Of a stretch of 64,000 nucleotides of DNA, positions 26,062 through 34,941 are shown one piece after another (within the stretch, counting starts at the first letter, position 1; each line of letters begins with the position of its first letter). The notes below the pieces were generated by a model. That model did no database searches. It saw nothing but the letters and a program-made list of their open reading frames with translations, and was not told the DNA's origin. The stretch is from Ardenticatenales bacterium (lineage in GTDB: Bacteria; Chloroflexota; Anaerolineae; Promineifilales; Promineifilaceae): contig JACKBM010000003.1 in NCBI GenBank assembly GCA_020634575.1, forward strand, positions 222,231 to 286,230, in the 5' to 3' direction. Position numbers and translations under genes: made by a program.

Positions 26062-26582
26062 CCGCCAGCGCCCGTCCCCTGTCATTCCGAGCGTCTTATA
26101 ACTTGACCCATGCAGCCATAGCGTCGTAGCGAGGAATCTCTACGCAAAGCTATGCCGTATTTGGGCCCCGCGCCGCAGCTGCCAAGCGTAGAGATTCCTC
26201 CCTTCGGTACGAGCAGGCGTTTGGGTGGGTTGGGAGCGGTCGGAATGACGGTGCCCGAAACAGCGAGGAATTCCCCCCTCTTGCGTAGTATGGTAGAATA
26301 TCCGCTGGAACTACTGTAACCATTCACCCATCACCAAATTTAATGAGCCTCGGGCTATGAGCCTCAGCCAGAGTCGTTCATTTTTAGCATTGTTGGCAGG
26401 TAAATTTTCCCGGTTCTGCGTGAAACTGAATTGAGACTGCCGATGGTGCTGCACACGGAACGATTTCCAACGTGTACGTATACAAAAATCCGCGAGGGCA
26501 TGTTAAGCATAAGGACCAGCTGACAGATCGGTTGGAGCCAATACCTGCGCCTCGCTTAAAACACAAGGTAATGTAAATAGAT
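26062..26582. other. Intergenic region with a long imperfect palindrome, upstream of rnj
   Basis: 521 bp without a gene. The first half is a dispersed-repeat palindrome (26081-26249, listed separately). The second half (26250-26582) is AT-richer and contains only short unrelated frames. The ribosome site AAGGTAATG (26567-26575) precedes the RNase J start. No clear promoter was found by eye. Confidence 0.5.
26081..26249. repeat. Long palindromic repeat (GTCATTCCG...CGGAATGAC)
   Basis: Outer arms GTCATTCCG (26081-26089) and CGGAATGAC (26241-26249), and a perfect inner 15-bp pair GAGGAATCTCTACGC (26131-26145) / GCGTAGAGATTCCTC (26186-26200). This word set is known as a dispersed intergenic repeat in many bacteria with large genomes. 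Confidence 0.75.
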
Positions 26583-28220
26583 ATGAGTTCGAAATTGAAA
26601 ATCTTGCCCGTCGGTGGCTGCGGCGAGATCGGCAAAAACATGACAGTCCTCGAATATGAAGACGATATCGTCATCGTGGATGCCGGCATCATGTTTCCCC
26701 AGAATGATATGCTGGGGATTGATTTTATTATCCCCGACTACAAATATGTCGTGGAGCGTCGCGAAAAAGTCCGCGGCGTTTTAATCACCCATGGTCATGA
26801 AGACCATGTCGGCGCCATCGGCCACTTGATGGGCGAGATTGATGCGCCCATCTACGCCACCCGGTTAACCAAGGGTCTGCTTGAGCTGAAGCTGCGCGAA
26901 TATGATGGGCTGGAAGATGTCGTCGTGCATGAGATCACGCCGGATGACACCTTTGAGGTCGGCTGTTTCACGGTTGAGCCGTTTCATGTAACTCACAGCA
27001 TCCCGGACTGTGTTGGCTTTGCCATCGACACGCCGGTGGGGCTGGTCGTGCACACGGGCGATTACAAGTTCGACTACACGCCGGTGGATGAATGGCCGCC
27101 AGACTTTGCCAAACTGGCTGAATTTTCCTCGCGCGGCGTTCTCTGCCTGCTGGGCGATAGCACCAATGTGCATGAGGAAGGCTGGACCAAATCCGAAGCG
27201 GATATTGAGAAGGCGTTTGATGAGCTGTTTGCGACGGCGCCGGGCCGCATCATTGTGGTCAGCTTTGCCTCGCTTATTTCCCGTATTCAGCAGGTGGCCT
27301 GGATGGCGGAGAAACATGGGCGGCGGCTGGCGATAACCGGCCGGTCCATGCGCGAAAACAGCCAGATGGCCCGTGACCTGGGCTACCTCACCGTGGATGA
27401 AGACAACCTGATCGACATCGACCAGGCCAACAGCCTGCCCGGCAACAAAGTTGTGATCATGGCGACAGGCTCCCAGGGCGAGCCGCGCTCCGTGCTGGGG
27501 CGGTTGGCGACCGGCCGGCACCGCACCCTGGGCATCCGCAAGGGGGATACGGTGGTCATTTCGGCCCACACCATCCCCGGCAACGAAGAGCCCGTTTACC
27601 GGATCATCAACCGGTTGCTGCAGCGCGGCGCCAATGTCCTCTATGAGGAAAATGCCGATGTCCACGTCTCCGGCCATGCCTCACGCGATGAAATGAAGCT
27701 GATGCTGAATCTCGTACGGCCCCGTTTCTTCATCCCCATTCATGGTGAACTGCGCCACCTCAAGGAACATGCCCGCCTGGCGGAATCAGTCGGTATCTGG
27801 CCGGAGCATATCGCCGTGGTCGAGAATGGCACCCCGGTGGAGATGGATGAAGAAACCATGATTGTGCACGACCGGCTACCCGGCGGCTACATCTTTGTGG
27901 ATGGCGCCCGCGTCGGTGAGATCGGTTGGTCGGTGATGCGGGATCGGGACAAGCTGGCCCAGGATGGCTTCTTCCACGTCTTTGTCTCTACCAATAGCGA
28001 CGGCCAGCTTTTGAGCAAACCAGAAGTAACCTCGCGCGGCTTTGCCAACTTCAAGGCGGATCCGGAACTGCTGGACGGCGCCATCGAGACAGTGGAAAAA
28101 GCGGTGGACAGCTACACCAACCAGAATCAGACGTTGACGTCGCGTGTAGAGGAGGCGCTGGCGCGCTACCTTTATGAAGAGACCGGGCGCCGGCCGTTAA
28201 TTTTCGCGTCGGTGAAATAA
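26583..28220 (+). CDS. rnj: Ribonuclease J
   Basis: Metallo-beta-lactamase/beta-CASP RNase with endonuclease and 5'-3' exonuclease activity, central to mRNA decay and rRNA maturation in bacteria lacking an RNase E-centred system. The 545 residues show GGCGEIGKNM at the N terminus, the zinc motif THGHEDHVGAIG (His70, His72, Asp74, His75), a second-site His (HVTHSIPD), the beta-CASP part (ATGSQGEPRSVLGRLA), and SGHASRDEMKLMLNLVRPRFFIPIHGE. The C-terminal domain for dimerisation is included. A tiny frame starts immediately after its stop. Confidence 0.97.
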   Translation: MSSKLKILPVGGCGEIGKNMTVLEYEDDIVIVDAGIMFPQNDMLGIDFIIPDYKYVVERREKVRGVLITHGHEDHVGAIGHLMGEIDAPIYATRLTKGLLELKLREYDGLEDVVVHEITPDDTFEVGCFTVEPFHVTHSIPDCVGFAIDTPVGLVVHTGDYKFDYTPVDEWPPDFAKLAEFSSRGVLCLLGDSTNVHEEGWTKSEADIEKAFDELFATAPGRIIVVSFASLISRIQQVAWMAEKHGRRLAITGRSMRENSQMARDLGYLTVDEDNLIDIDQANSLPGNKVVIMATGSQGEPRSVLGRLATGRHRTLGIRKGDTVVISAHTIPGNEEPVYRIINRLLQRGANVLYEENADVHVSGHASRDEMKLMLNLVRPRFFIPIHGELRHLKEHARLAESVGIWPEHIAVVENGTPVEMDEETMIVHDRLPGGYIFVDGARVGEIGWSVMRDRDKLAQDGFFHVFVSTNSDGQLLSKPEVTSRGFANFKADPELLDGAIETVEKAVDSYTNQNQTLTSRVEEALARYLYEETGRRPLIFASVK

Positions 28221-28221
28221 G

Positions 28222-28467
28222 ATGCAGGGCGGCGATGGGGCTATCCAACAGTTGTTGTCACAGCTGACCGGGGCCAACCCGGCGGCTGTTGCCTCCGCCG
28301 CCACTGCTTATGATAATGCCCGCATAGACGGGCTCTGCCACGAGGGGGCCTGGGAGATTGCCCTGGCCCTTATCCAGGCTCAAGGGGCGTCCACAGCTCC
28401 AGCCGATGCCCCTCCGGGTCATGAAAATAGCAGACCCGCGCCCCCCATTTCTGCTGAATCGCCGTAA
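28222..28467 (+). CDS. Possible small protein following rnj
   Basis: The ATG lies 1 bp after the RNase J stop and would encode 81 residues. The first 55 look protein-like (IQQLLSQLTGANPAAVASAATAYDNARIDGLCHEGAWEIALALIQ), helical with one Cys. The last 25 are Pro/Ala-rich and overlap the 3' end of the opposite-strand VOC gene by 98 bp. It has no visible ribosome site of its own except the coupling to rnj. I do not recognise it, and it may be fortuitous. Confidence 0.35.
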   Translation: MQGGDGAIQQLLSQLTGANPAAVASAATAYDNARIDGLCHEGAWEIALALIQAQGASTAPADAPPGHENSRPAPPISAESP

Positions 28468-28744
28468 CTGGAATCTCCGCCGCCAGCAAATGCTGGCGAG
28501 CGGCATCCAGGTCACGAAGCTGCCAGGCCAGGGTAATCCCCTGGCCGGCTACAGCGTCGACAGTTGCGCGAGCGGCGTCGGCGATGCTGAGATAAGCCTG
28601 CTCCGTCAACTGAAATTCCACAAACCAATCATTGGCAAAGCGAATGGGCAGCCCCAGCTGATCCCGGTAGAAAGCGACCGTGGCGGCCCATTGGGTGCAA
28701 TAAAGGATGGTGTTGGTCTGGCGGATATTTTGGGCGAAGGTCAC
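28370..28744 (-). CDS. VOC/glyoxalase-fold protein
   Basis: A 124-residue vicinal-oxygen-chelate domain (glyoxalase/bleomycin-resistance type). The N-terminal TNTILYCTQWAATVAFYRDQLGLPIRF and C-terminal WGARVCYFHDPEGHRLELWTP are characteristic, with the usual metal-ligand Glu in the last strand. The start is the GTG at 28744, which overlaps the stop of the M23 peptidase gene by 4 bp (GTGA). A longer in-frame reading upstream is Arg/His-rich and merely the shadow of that gene. Single VOC domains of this type act as dimers; the substrate is unknown. Confidence 0.88.
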   Translation of the reverse strand: MTFAQNIRQTNTILYCTQWAATVAFYRDQLGLPIRFANDWFVEFQLTEQAYLSIADAARATVDAVAGQGITLAWQLRDLDAARQHLLAAEIPVTAIQQKWGARVCYFHDPEGHRLELWTPLEPG

Positions 28745-30084
28745 GGTGCGTTCGTCGGCGTGCTGGTGGGCGTTTCCAGGCCGCCCGTTGTTGTAATGGG
28801 TACGGTGCTGGTGATGACCGGCGCCGGCAGCGTCGGCGTGACGGTGGGGATGAAGGGGACGTCGGCCTGAACGATGACGAAGTTGGTGCGGCCAGGCAAA
28901 ATGTCGACGGTGCGGCCGTAGGTCTGGCCGGCGACGGAAAATTCGACGGCGTAGCGACCGGCCGGTAAATCCCCGACCACAAAATTCTCCTGCCATACCT
29001 CATCCGGCTTCACGACATCGCCGTAATAGGTGCGCGTCTGCCGCGCCGGCGTATCCACATTCAGGGGCCGCACGCTGATAGGCGCGCTGGTGATCCAGCG
29101 GCCGGCTTCGTCGACAAAGCGACCCGCCAGGGTGCCATACCCTTCGAAGGGGGCCAGCCAGAGGATCGGATTACGGACATCGAAATAGTTGTTGACGCCG
29201 ACGCGTAGCTCCAGGTGGAGATGGGCGCCACTCACTTCGCCAGAAGCGCCCACGCCGGCGATCAGCTCGCCCTGCTCAACCCAATCGCCTTCCTGCACAA
29301 ACATCTCCAGGGTATGGGCGTAGAGGGTAAACATCGGCTGCCCCTGCCATTGCATATCATGCTCGATGATGATGGTGTTGCCGTAATAGTTGACGCCGTT
29401 GCGCGGGCTGGGGCGGACGCCGGCAAAGATCACCGTGCCGCTGGCTGCGGCCAAAATCGGCGTGCCGGTGTCGTTGGGAAAATCCAGCCCGTGATGGATG
29501 CGATAGGGCGCCAGTTCCGGCAACAACACATCGCTGCCATATGGATACCATTCCAAATCGTAGTTGCGCGAGCCGGACGGGATTGGCCGGATGAGCCAGT
29601 AGTGATCGGCCGGATGGAGGGCCAGGGGGACGTCGTAGGGCGGTGGCCGCAGCTCCAAAGGCAGGGTGGCAAAGGGGGTGATGGTCCGGTTGTCGACGAC
29701 CTGATCCGGCCGGAAACCGCCGCCCTCGCTATTGATGATAAAAGCAGTTGGCACTGGCGTGCCCGCCGCCGGCAGCACCGGGCTGACAATAATCGCATTA
29801 TTTGCATCGGGATTGGGATTGGGCAGCAGCAGTGCAGGCGTGCTGTCAAGGGCAAATGGCGTGGTCAGGGCGTCGTCGGGTACCGCTGGGGTGAAGAAGC
29901 TGTCCGGCGGCCGCGAAGGCGTGACCGTTGGCGCGAAGATCGTCGGTTGTAGGGTTGGGGCATCCGGATCGACCGTTGGTTCCGGGTTATCCGGGGTGCA
30001 GGCGGCCAGCGGCAGCAAGGTCAGCAGCAGCAGGCAGCGTCGCAAAATTCGTCCTGGAGAGGTGATGCGTTTGGAATCCGGCAT
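28741..30084 (-). CDS. M23 metallopeptidase lipoprotein
   Basis: LytM-type peptidoglycan endopeptidase or scaffold exported as a lipoprotein. Lipobox TLLPLAACTPD (Cys about residue 29) is followed by a long Pro/Thr-rich stalk (30-150). The M23 domain at about 190-300 has the zinc motif HHGLDFPNDTGTPI and the HLHLELRVG motif, with the intervening G-TVIFAG pattern. A beta-sandwich of carboxypeptidase-regulatory type (about 310-410) and a Thr/Pro-rich tail complete it. All zinc ligands look intact. It sits 11 bp downstream of the propeller gene and overlaps the VOC gene, so the three form one minus-strand operon. Confidence 0.92.
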   Translation of the reverse strand: MPDSKRITSPGRILRRCLLLLTLLPLAACTPDNPEPTVDPDAPTLQPTIFAPTVTPSRPPDSFFTPAVPDDALTTPFALDSTPALLLPNPNPDANNAIIVSPVLPAAGTPVPTAFIINSEGGGFRPDQVVDNRTITPFATLPLELRPPPYDVPLALHPADHYWLIRPIPSGSRNYDLEWYPYGSDVLLPELAPYRIHHGLDFPNDTGTPILAAASGTVIFAGVRPSPRNGVNYYGNTIIIEHDMQWQGQPMFTLYAHTLEMFVQEGDWVEQGELIAGVGASGEVSGAHLHLELRVGVNNYFDVRNPILWLAPFEGYGTLAGRFVDEAGRWITSAPISVRPLNVDTPARQTRTYYGDVVKPDEVWQENFVVGDLPAGRYAVEFSVAGQTYGRTVDILPGRTNFVIVQADVPFIPTVTPTLPAPVITSTVPITTTGGLETPTSTPTNAP

Positions 30085-30095
30085 GGGTTGGTGGC

Positions 30096-32531
30096 TTAGT
30101 CCCCGAAGTTTTCCAGCAGTTCGGCCGGCGTGTACAGCTCCAGCATCGCCTGCTCCCAGTTCAACCCCTGATGATTCTCATACTGCCAGAAGAGAATGCT
30201 GGGGAAGAAGGTGCGCCAGTTGGCTTCGGACGGCACCCAGGTCCAGCCGTAGTCGGCGGCGAGGGCGGTGAAATCGACGTAATAGCCGGTAGGCAGGGTA
30301 TCAGAATATTTGCCGCCATCATCATAGAATTGGGGATCGGGGCCGTAGCGGGCGCGGAAATCCCAGGGGAGCTCGCGCAGCGGCTCGCCACGGGTGCCAT
30401 CCTGGTTGTCAGCCAGGAGGTAGATGCGCCAGTAGGTCTCATCGCCCCGGTCCACGCGGATGATCTCGATGCGCCGGTCGAAACTGAGGGCGTATTCATC
30501 ATCAAAGCCGAAGGCGCGACCAGCTTTGCTCCAGGTGCGGTCCGTATGGCCGGGCAGAGCCGGCGTGTCGATCGGTTCAAACATGCCATCGATACGGCCC
30601 AGGAAATCCCAGCCCGCCTCTTCGATGACCCGCTGGCGCAAGGCGGCGAAGGAGTCGTCGACCCGGTCGTTCATGAACGGCAAGGCGGTATCGATGGCGA
30701 CTTCTTGCAGGAAATAATGGGGCGGATTTTCAGCCGGGCTGACCGCTTCGATGTAAAGCTGATTCAGATTAGTCTGGTCGATGGCCAGCAAGCGGCTGGG
30801 CAGCTCACGCGGCAGGACCATGGCGGACCAATCCGGAGCCGTGATGTCGCCATCGGTGCTGAATGCTTGCGGGGCGACGCTCCAGCCATCCAGGCTGCTG
30901 GCGATGAGGTAGGTCTGGCCGGCCTGGGTGAAGACGTAGGCAAAGTCGGCACCGGCCGGTGACCAGGCCGGCTCCCGCCCCTGACCCATCGTCAACAGCT
31001 CGCCGCCAACTCGATAATCAAACAGCGGCAGCCCGTAGACGATGTCAAAACCGGTGCTGTCATCATCAAAAGCGAGCAGGGAGCCATCGAGGTTGAAAAC
31101 CGGGTGGTCCTCCTGCTTGTCCGGACTCTGCGTCACGTTGCGGGCCCGATCATCTGAGGCGGCGTCCAGCGACATGACGTAGACATCCTTGTTACCGCCG
31201 CGCCAGCTGCTGAAAGCGATATGGCGGCCATCAGGGGCCCAGACCGGCGACATATCCGGGGCGGGGTGCTCGGTCAGGCGGATGGGGGCATTGCTGCCAT
31301 CGGCGCGGATGATGTAGATATCCAGGTTGCTGTGCTGGTAGGACTCATAAATGAGCCATTCGCCATCGGGCGACCAGCTGGGGGCTGAATCATAGGCCAG
31401 GTTATCGGTGACCCGGCGCAGGACGCCGGTCTGGAGGTTGAGCGTGTATAGCTCCCAGTTGCCATCCCGCTTGCTGCTGAAGGCGATGCGGCGGCCGTCG
31501 GGACTCCAGGCCGGGTAGAGATCGTCGGCTGGATGGTTTGTTAAGCGGACCGGCTCGGCCCGGCCGATGGTCAGCACGTAAATATCACTGTTGCCGTCGC
31601 GCCGCATACTGAAGACGACGCTGCCGCCGGTGGCCAGCGGATTGGGTGTGGGCCAGGGCGTCCAGGTTGGCATGAGCGGTGCTGGCTCACTGGTGGCGGT
31701 GACGACGGCATTGGTGGGCAGCGGGGTGGCGGTCTGGGTAGGTTGGGCAGTCGGCGTGTCGACGACGGCGGTGACGGGCATTGTGGGGAAGCCGGCGGCG
31801 GCGACCGGTTCAACCGGTTGCTGTTGGGTGAAGATCCAGCTGAAAGCGACGATGACCACGTTGATGGTGACCAACGTGGCGATGAGCGGCGCCTGGCGCC
31901 GGGTGGGCTGGGTGCGCACCGGCGTCCGCGGGATGAGCACAGCGTTGGCCGGCAGGGGGCGTTGGCTGAGAGCCACGCGCAGGCGGGCCCGCCAGACAAG
32001 CCAGCGCGAGCTGAAATGGCGCCGCAGCCGCTTGCGACCGGCGCCGCCGGCTACCCAGCGGTCGCGCAGCCAGAAAGCGAAGCCGCGAACCGGCCGGACG
32101 ACCAGCCAGCGCCACAGGCCCCGCAGGGCGCGGCCCAGGCTGAGCACGAGCCAGCGAAGCGGCCGGTGCAGAACCCGCCAGTAAAACCAGCGCAATGGTT
32201 TGGTTATAAATAGGAAAGGTTGCCAGAGAAAAAAGGTGAGCAGGTCACGCAGGGCGAAGCCAACACGGCCCCAGAAGCGAGCAAAGGCGCGCAAACCACG
32301 CCCGACCCAGCATAGGGGCCGCCAAAAAATGACCGTCAGGATGTGGCGCAGCGCGAGGCCGAGTTTGCCTAAATAGGACCAAATACCTATCAGGATTCGG
32401 CGTATCAGCGACGTTAAAACGGTCCGAAACTTCTGGACGAATGAAAGTTGCAGCACCCACCTGAGCGGCCAGGCGATAATTTTCAGGGGAAAAAGCAGAA
32501 TCCGACCGATTCTGGCCTGCTGAGCGCTCAT
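30096..32531 (-). CDS. Membrane-bound TolB-like beta-propeller protein with Arg/Trp-rich N terminus
   Basis: About 811 residues. Residues 1-190 are unusually rich in Arg, Trp, Leu and Phe and contain diverged repeats of about 33 residues (GKLGLALRHILTVIFWRP at about 55-72; GRVGFALRDLLTFFLWQP at about 88-105). A transmembrane span lies near 215-235 (LIATLVTINVVIVAFSWIF), then a Thr/Pro linker, then PD40/TolB propeller repeats (YPAWSPDGRRIAFSSKRDGNWELY; APSWSPDGEWLIYES; PVWAPDGRHIAFSSWRGG), and a C-terminal domain with many acidic and aromatic residues that I do not recognise. The propeller should be extracytoplasmic. The start is the ATG at 32531; an in-frame ATG at 32567 is possible. Confidence 0.8.
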   Translation of the reverse strand: MSAQQARIGRILLFPLKIIAWPLRWVLQLSFVQKFRTVLTSLIRRILIGIWSYLGKLGLALRHILTVIFWRPLCWVGRGLRAFARFWGRVGFALRDLLTFFLWQPFLFITKPLRWFYWRVLHRPLRWLVLSLGRALRGLWRWLVVRPVRGFAFWLRDRWVAGGAGRKRLRRHFSSRWLVWRARLRVALSQRPLPANAVLIPRTPVRTQPTRRQAPLIATLVTINVVIVAFSWIFTQQQPVEPVAAAGFPTMPVTAVVDTPTAQPTQTATPLPTNAVVTATSEPAPLMPTWTPWPTPNPLATGGSVVFSMRRDGNSDIYVLTIGRAEPVRLTNHPADDLYPAWSPDGRRIAFSSKRDGNWELYTLNLQTGVLRRVTDNLAYDSAPSWSPDGEWLIYESYQHSNLDIYIIRADGSNAPIRLTEHPAPDMSPVWAPDGRHIAFSSWRGGNKDVYVMSLDAASDDRARNVTQSPDKQEDHPVFNLDGSLLAFDDDSTGFDIVYGLPLFDYRVGGELLTMGQGREPAWSPAGADFAYVFTQAGQTYLIASSLDGWSVAPQAFSTDGDITAPDWSAMVLPRELPSRLLAIDQTNLNQLYIEAVSPAENPPHYFLQEVAIDTALPFMNDRVDDSFAALRQRVIEEAGWDFLGRIDGMFEPIDTPALPGHTDRTWSKAGRAFGFDDEYALSFDRRIEIIRVDRGDETYWRIYLLADNQDGTRGEPLRELPWDFRARYGPDPQFYDDGGKYSDTLPTGYYVDFTALAADYGWTWVPSEANWRTFFPSILFWQYENHQGLNWEQAMLELYTPAELLENFGD

Positions 32532-32567
32532 TATCAAGCAGTGTAGCATGGGCATATAATATGTCAA

Positions 32568-32866
32568 GTTAAGTGGTTGACAGGAGTGGGAGCTGTCAGT
32601 ACGGGCCTGTGGCCCTTTCAGCGGTCAGTACGCTCGCTTCGCTCGCTGTCAGCTGTCGGTACGCTCACTGTGCTCGCTTTCAGTCTGCTGTATGTGGACC
32701 ACTGAAAGGCCGCAGGCCGTACCGACCGCTGAAAGCGCAGCGTACTGACCACCAACAGCTAAAAGCTATCAGCTAACAGCTATTAGCTGTCAGCTACTAA
32801 TCGCTGTGGTACAATTTGTTGTTTAGGTAAAATATACGTACGAATCCCCGATAGTAGGAGTCATTT
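32568..32866. repeat. AGCTGTCAG-family palindromic repeat region
   Basis: The gap between divergent genes is almost wholly repeat. CTTTCAGCGGTCAGTACG (32615-32632) pairs with 32718-32735 (17 of 18). Further copies of the AGCTGTCAGTACG and CAGCTAACAGCTATTAGC words run from 32591 to about 32800, plus GCTCGCTTCGCTCGC-like simple stretches. It is the same family as 13464-13611. The remaining 60 bp hold the ribosome site TAGGAG (32855-32860) of the next gene. Confidence 0.75.
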
Positions 32867-34447
32867 GTGATTCAACCGCAAACCCAGACAGAATCATACT
32901 GGGTGTCAAATTTTGCCCTGTCAGATGATGACATTGAGCAAATCTATAATCATTTCCTGGCGGTGGGCCGGCCCCAGAGTCTGGCCGAGGTGACGCGGGC
33001 GGTGATGGCTTCACGGGTGGCGGCGGAGAAGAACGAAGTTCAGCGCATGTTATCCGGCCGGATCGTCTACCAGCCGCAGAAAAGCTACAGCGTTGGGGAT
33101 GACCTTGTTTTCCCCTCGTTTCAATTTGCTCAGGGCAAGGTGACGGACGTTCGTCCCGGCACCAATCCGCAGTATCAGACCTTCAACGTCATCACGGTTG
33201 AGATTAACAAGGTCCCACGGGAGTTCGCCGCCGATCTGGCCATTGCCCATCCGCTGAATGTGGATGACGGCTTGTTGCTGGAGCCAACGACGGAGATTGA
33301 CCTGGACGGCTTGTTTGCCGAGTTTGGTCCCATCGTCATGAGCAAGGTATCTGCCGGGCTGGCGAGTAATGATGAGTTTGTCACCCTGGGGAATTTCTGG
33401 TTTGTCAAAGGGTTGATGATCGAGATTACGGTTGGCCATCAGCATCTGGCCGAAGCGATTTTGGAGATGAACGAAGGTGGGCCACTGCCGCCGGAAGAGA
33501 TCCTGGTACACCTGGATCTGGACCCCTCTGTCTCGACCGAGATTCAGGCATTTTCCCTGAACTATGCCCTGTTGCAGGACAAGCGGTTTGACGAGGTAGG
33601 GTCGAAAGGTGAGGTGGCCTGGTTCCTGCACCGGCTGGAGCCGAAAGATGTGCTTGAGGTGCCGGAGCGGCTGCGCTATACGCCCATTCCCCATGACCGG
33701 GCGCTGCTGAACCCGCAGTTGTTGCTGCTGGAACGTGAGCTGGATGACGAATGGTCCAGTCTGGAATCGTCGCCGGTGATGCAGCCGGTCACCATCATGC
33801 TGACCTACCCGCACCGGGCCGCGGGGACGCTCCCGTTGGGGTCGCGAGCCCAGCAGTTGTTCCCCATCGGCAAGGCGCCGCGGCAGCGGATCACCTTTAT
33901 AGATGAAGAGACCAATGATGAAATCGTGGCCTGGGTGGTCCGGGAAGGCCGTTATGTTTTTGGCCTGGCGGATTGGTATGGCCAGAACAACATCCCGATT
34001 GGCGGTTTCCTCAGTGTGAAGGAAGGGCCGCGGCCAGGCACCGTTTACCTGAATTATGATCGGCGGCGGCCACAGCGGGAATGGGTTCGCCTGGCAACCG
34101 CTGTTGATGGCCGGATTAAGTTTGAATTGCACCGGCGCAGCATTGGCTGCGGCTATGATGATTTGATGATTGTAGGGACCGATTATGTGGCGGCGATGGA
34201 TGCATTGTTCCGCCAGGCGGAGAAGCGGCAGCGGACGATTGCCTCGTTGCTGGCCGAGATCTTCCCGGAGCTGGCTAACTTGAGCCCGCAGAACACGGTT
34301 CACGCCAAGACATTGTACAGCGCCATCAACATTTTGCGCCGGGTTCCGCCGGGACCGCTGTTTGCGGAACTGGTCCGGCATCCAGCCTTCCAGCCGGTTG
34401 GGGATCATTACTGGCAGTTTATCAGCAGCCGCTGGCAGAAGGATTAG
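32867..34447 (+). CDS. Conserved-looking protein of unknown function (526 aa)
   Basis: I do not recognise this 526-residue protein. It has no signal peptide or membrane span. The N-terminal part (10-75) is helical and looks like a winged-helix segment (LSDDDIEQIYNHFLAVGRPQSLAEVTRAVMASRV). A beta-rich stretch follows (VGDDLVFPSFQFAQGKVTDVRPG), and the rest alternates helices and strands with a Gly/Pro-rich GGFLSVKEGPRPGTVYLNY near 380. The start is GTG with TAGGAG 6 bp upstream. The next gene begins 18 bp later, and its N terminus also contains charged DNA-binding-like helices, so the two are probably functional partners. Confidence 0.7.
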   Translation: MIQPQTQTESYWVSNFALSDDDIEQIYNHFLAVGRPQSLAEVTRAVMASRVAAEKNEVQRMLSGRIVYQPQKSYSVGDDLVFPSFQFAQGKVTDVRPGTNPQYQTFNVITVEINKVPREFAADLAIAHPLNVDDGLLLEPTTEIDLDGLFAEFGPIVMSKVSAGLASNDEFVTLGNFWFVKGLMIEITVGHQHLAEAILEMNEGGPLPPEEILVHLDLDPSVSTEIQAFSLNYALLQDKRFDEVGSKGEVAWFLHRLEPKDVLEVPERLRYTPIPHDRALLNPQLLLLERELDDEWSSLESSPVMQPVTIMLTYPHRAAGTLPLGSRAQQLFPIGKAPRQRITFIDEETNDEIVAWVVREGRYVFGLADWYGQNNIPIGGFLSVKEGPRPGTVYLNYDRRRPQREWVRLATAVDGRIKFELHRRSIGCGYDDLMIVGTDYVAAMDALFRQAEKRQRTIASLLAEIFPELANLSPQNTVHAKTLYSAINILRRVPPGPLFAELVRHPAFQPVGDHYWQFISSRWQKD

Positions 34448-34465
34448 CGAATCCAAGGAGAGAAC

Positions 34466-34912
34466 GTGGCTTCAAATCCACGCCCAAAATTCAGCGTATC
34501 GGCGGTCAAACGCCCCACCTTCGATACCAGCTACCACATTGATTATGAATGGTGGGATCAATCAGACATTGATCTGAAGACTTACCTGGTCTCACGTCTG
34601 CCCCAGGAGCACGAAATCGATCTGGATGCCGAGATGGACGAAGTGGACATCGTCGACATGCAGACGGGTGAGGTGCGCCGGGTGGACGGGTTTGAGTACG
34701 TGTTGCAGACCTATTTCAACCAGCTGCCGGACGATTTTCTGACCCGGACGCCATTGGCCGAGGCGATTTTCTACATCCTGCTGGCCAATGCCAATCAGCC
34801 GTTGACGGTGCGCGAGATCGCCGAGCGGGTGGGCCGGGCGCCGGATGTGGTGTTAAAGACGGTCTCGGGGCCGCGGGTTTATAAGGGGATCCGGCCGGTA
34901 TATGAAGAGTAG
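34466..34912 (+). CDS. Partner protein with winged-helix-like C terminus
   Basis: 148 residues, GTG start preceded by AAGGAG. The N-terminal half is Asp/Glu-rich with aromatic residues (YHIDYEWWDQSDIDLKTYLVSRLPQEHEIDLD). The C-terminal half (about 75-148) reads as a small winged helix (LAEAIFYILLANANQPLTVREIAERVGRAPDVVLKTVSG), the turn-and-recognition-helix pattern of MarR or HTH_24 folds. It is probably co-transcribed with the preceding 526-residue gene and followed by a strong terminator, so the pair forms a two-gene operon. No regulatory target is evident. Confidence 0.75.
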   Translation: MASNPRPKFSVSAVKRPTFDTSYHIDYEWWDQSDIDLKTYLVSRLPQEHEIDLDAEMDEVDIVDMQTGEVRRVDGFEYVLQTYFNQLPDDFLTRTPLAEAIFYILLANANQPLTVREIAERVGRAPDVVLKTVSGPRVYKGIRPVYEE

Positions 34913-34941
34913 GACCGGCCGGAGTTACAAAAGTTGATGAG

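Noticed and set aside
28745..28996. Longer N terminus for the VOC protein
   Set aside because: His/Arg-rich reading is the alternate frame of the M23 gene; the GTG at 28744 gives a standard domain start.
33050..34456. 468-codon frame antisense to the 526-residue gene
   Set aside because: Gln/Pro/His-rich shadow; the + strand gene has a ribosome site, an operon partner and a terminator.
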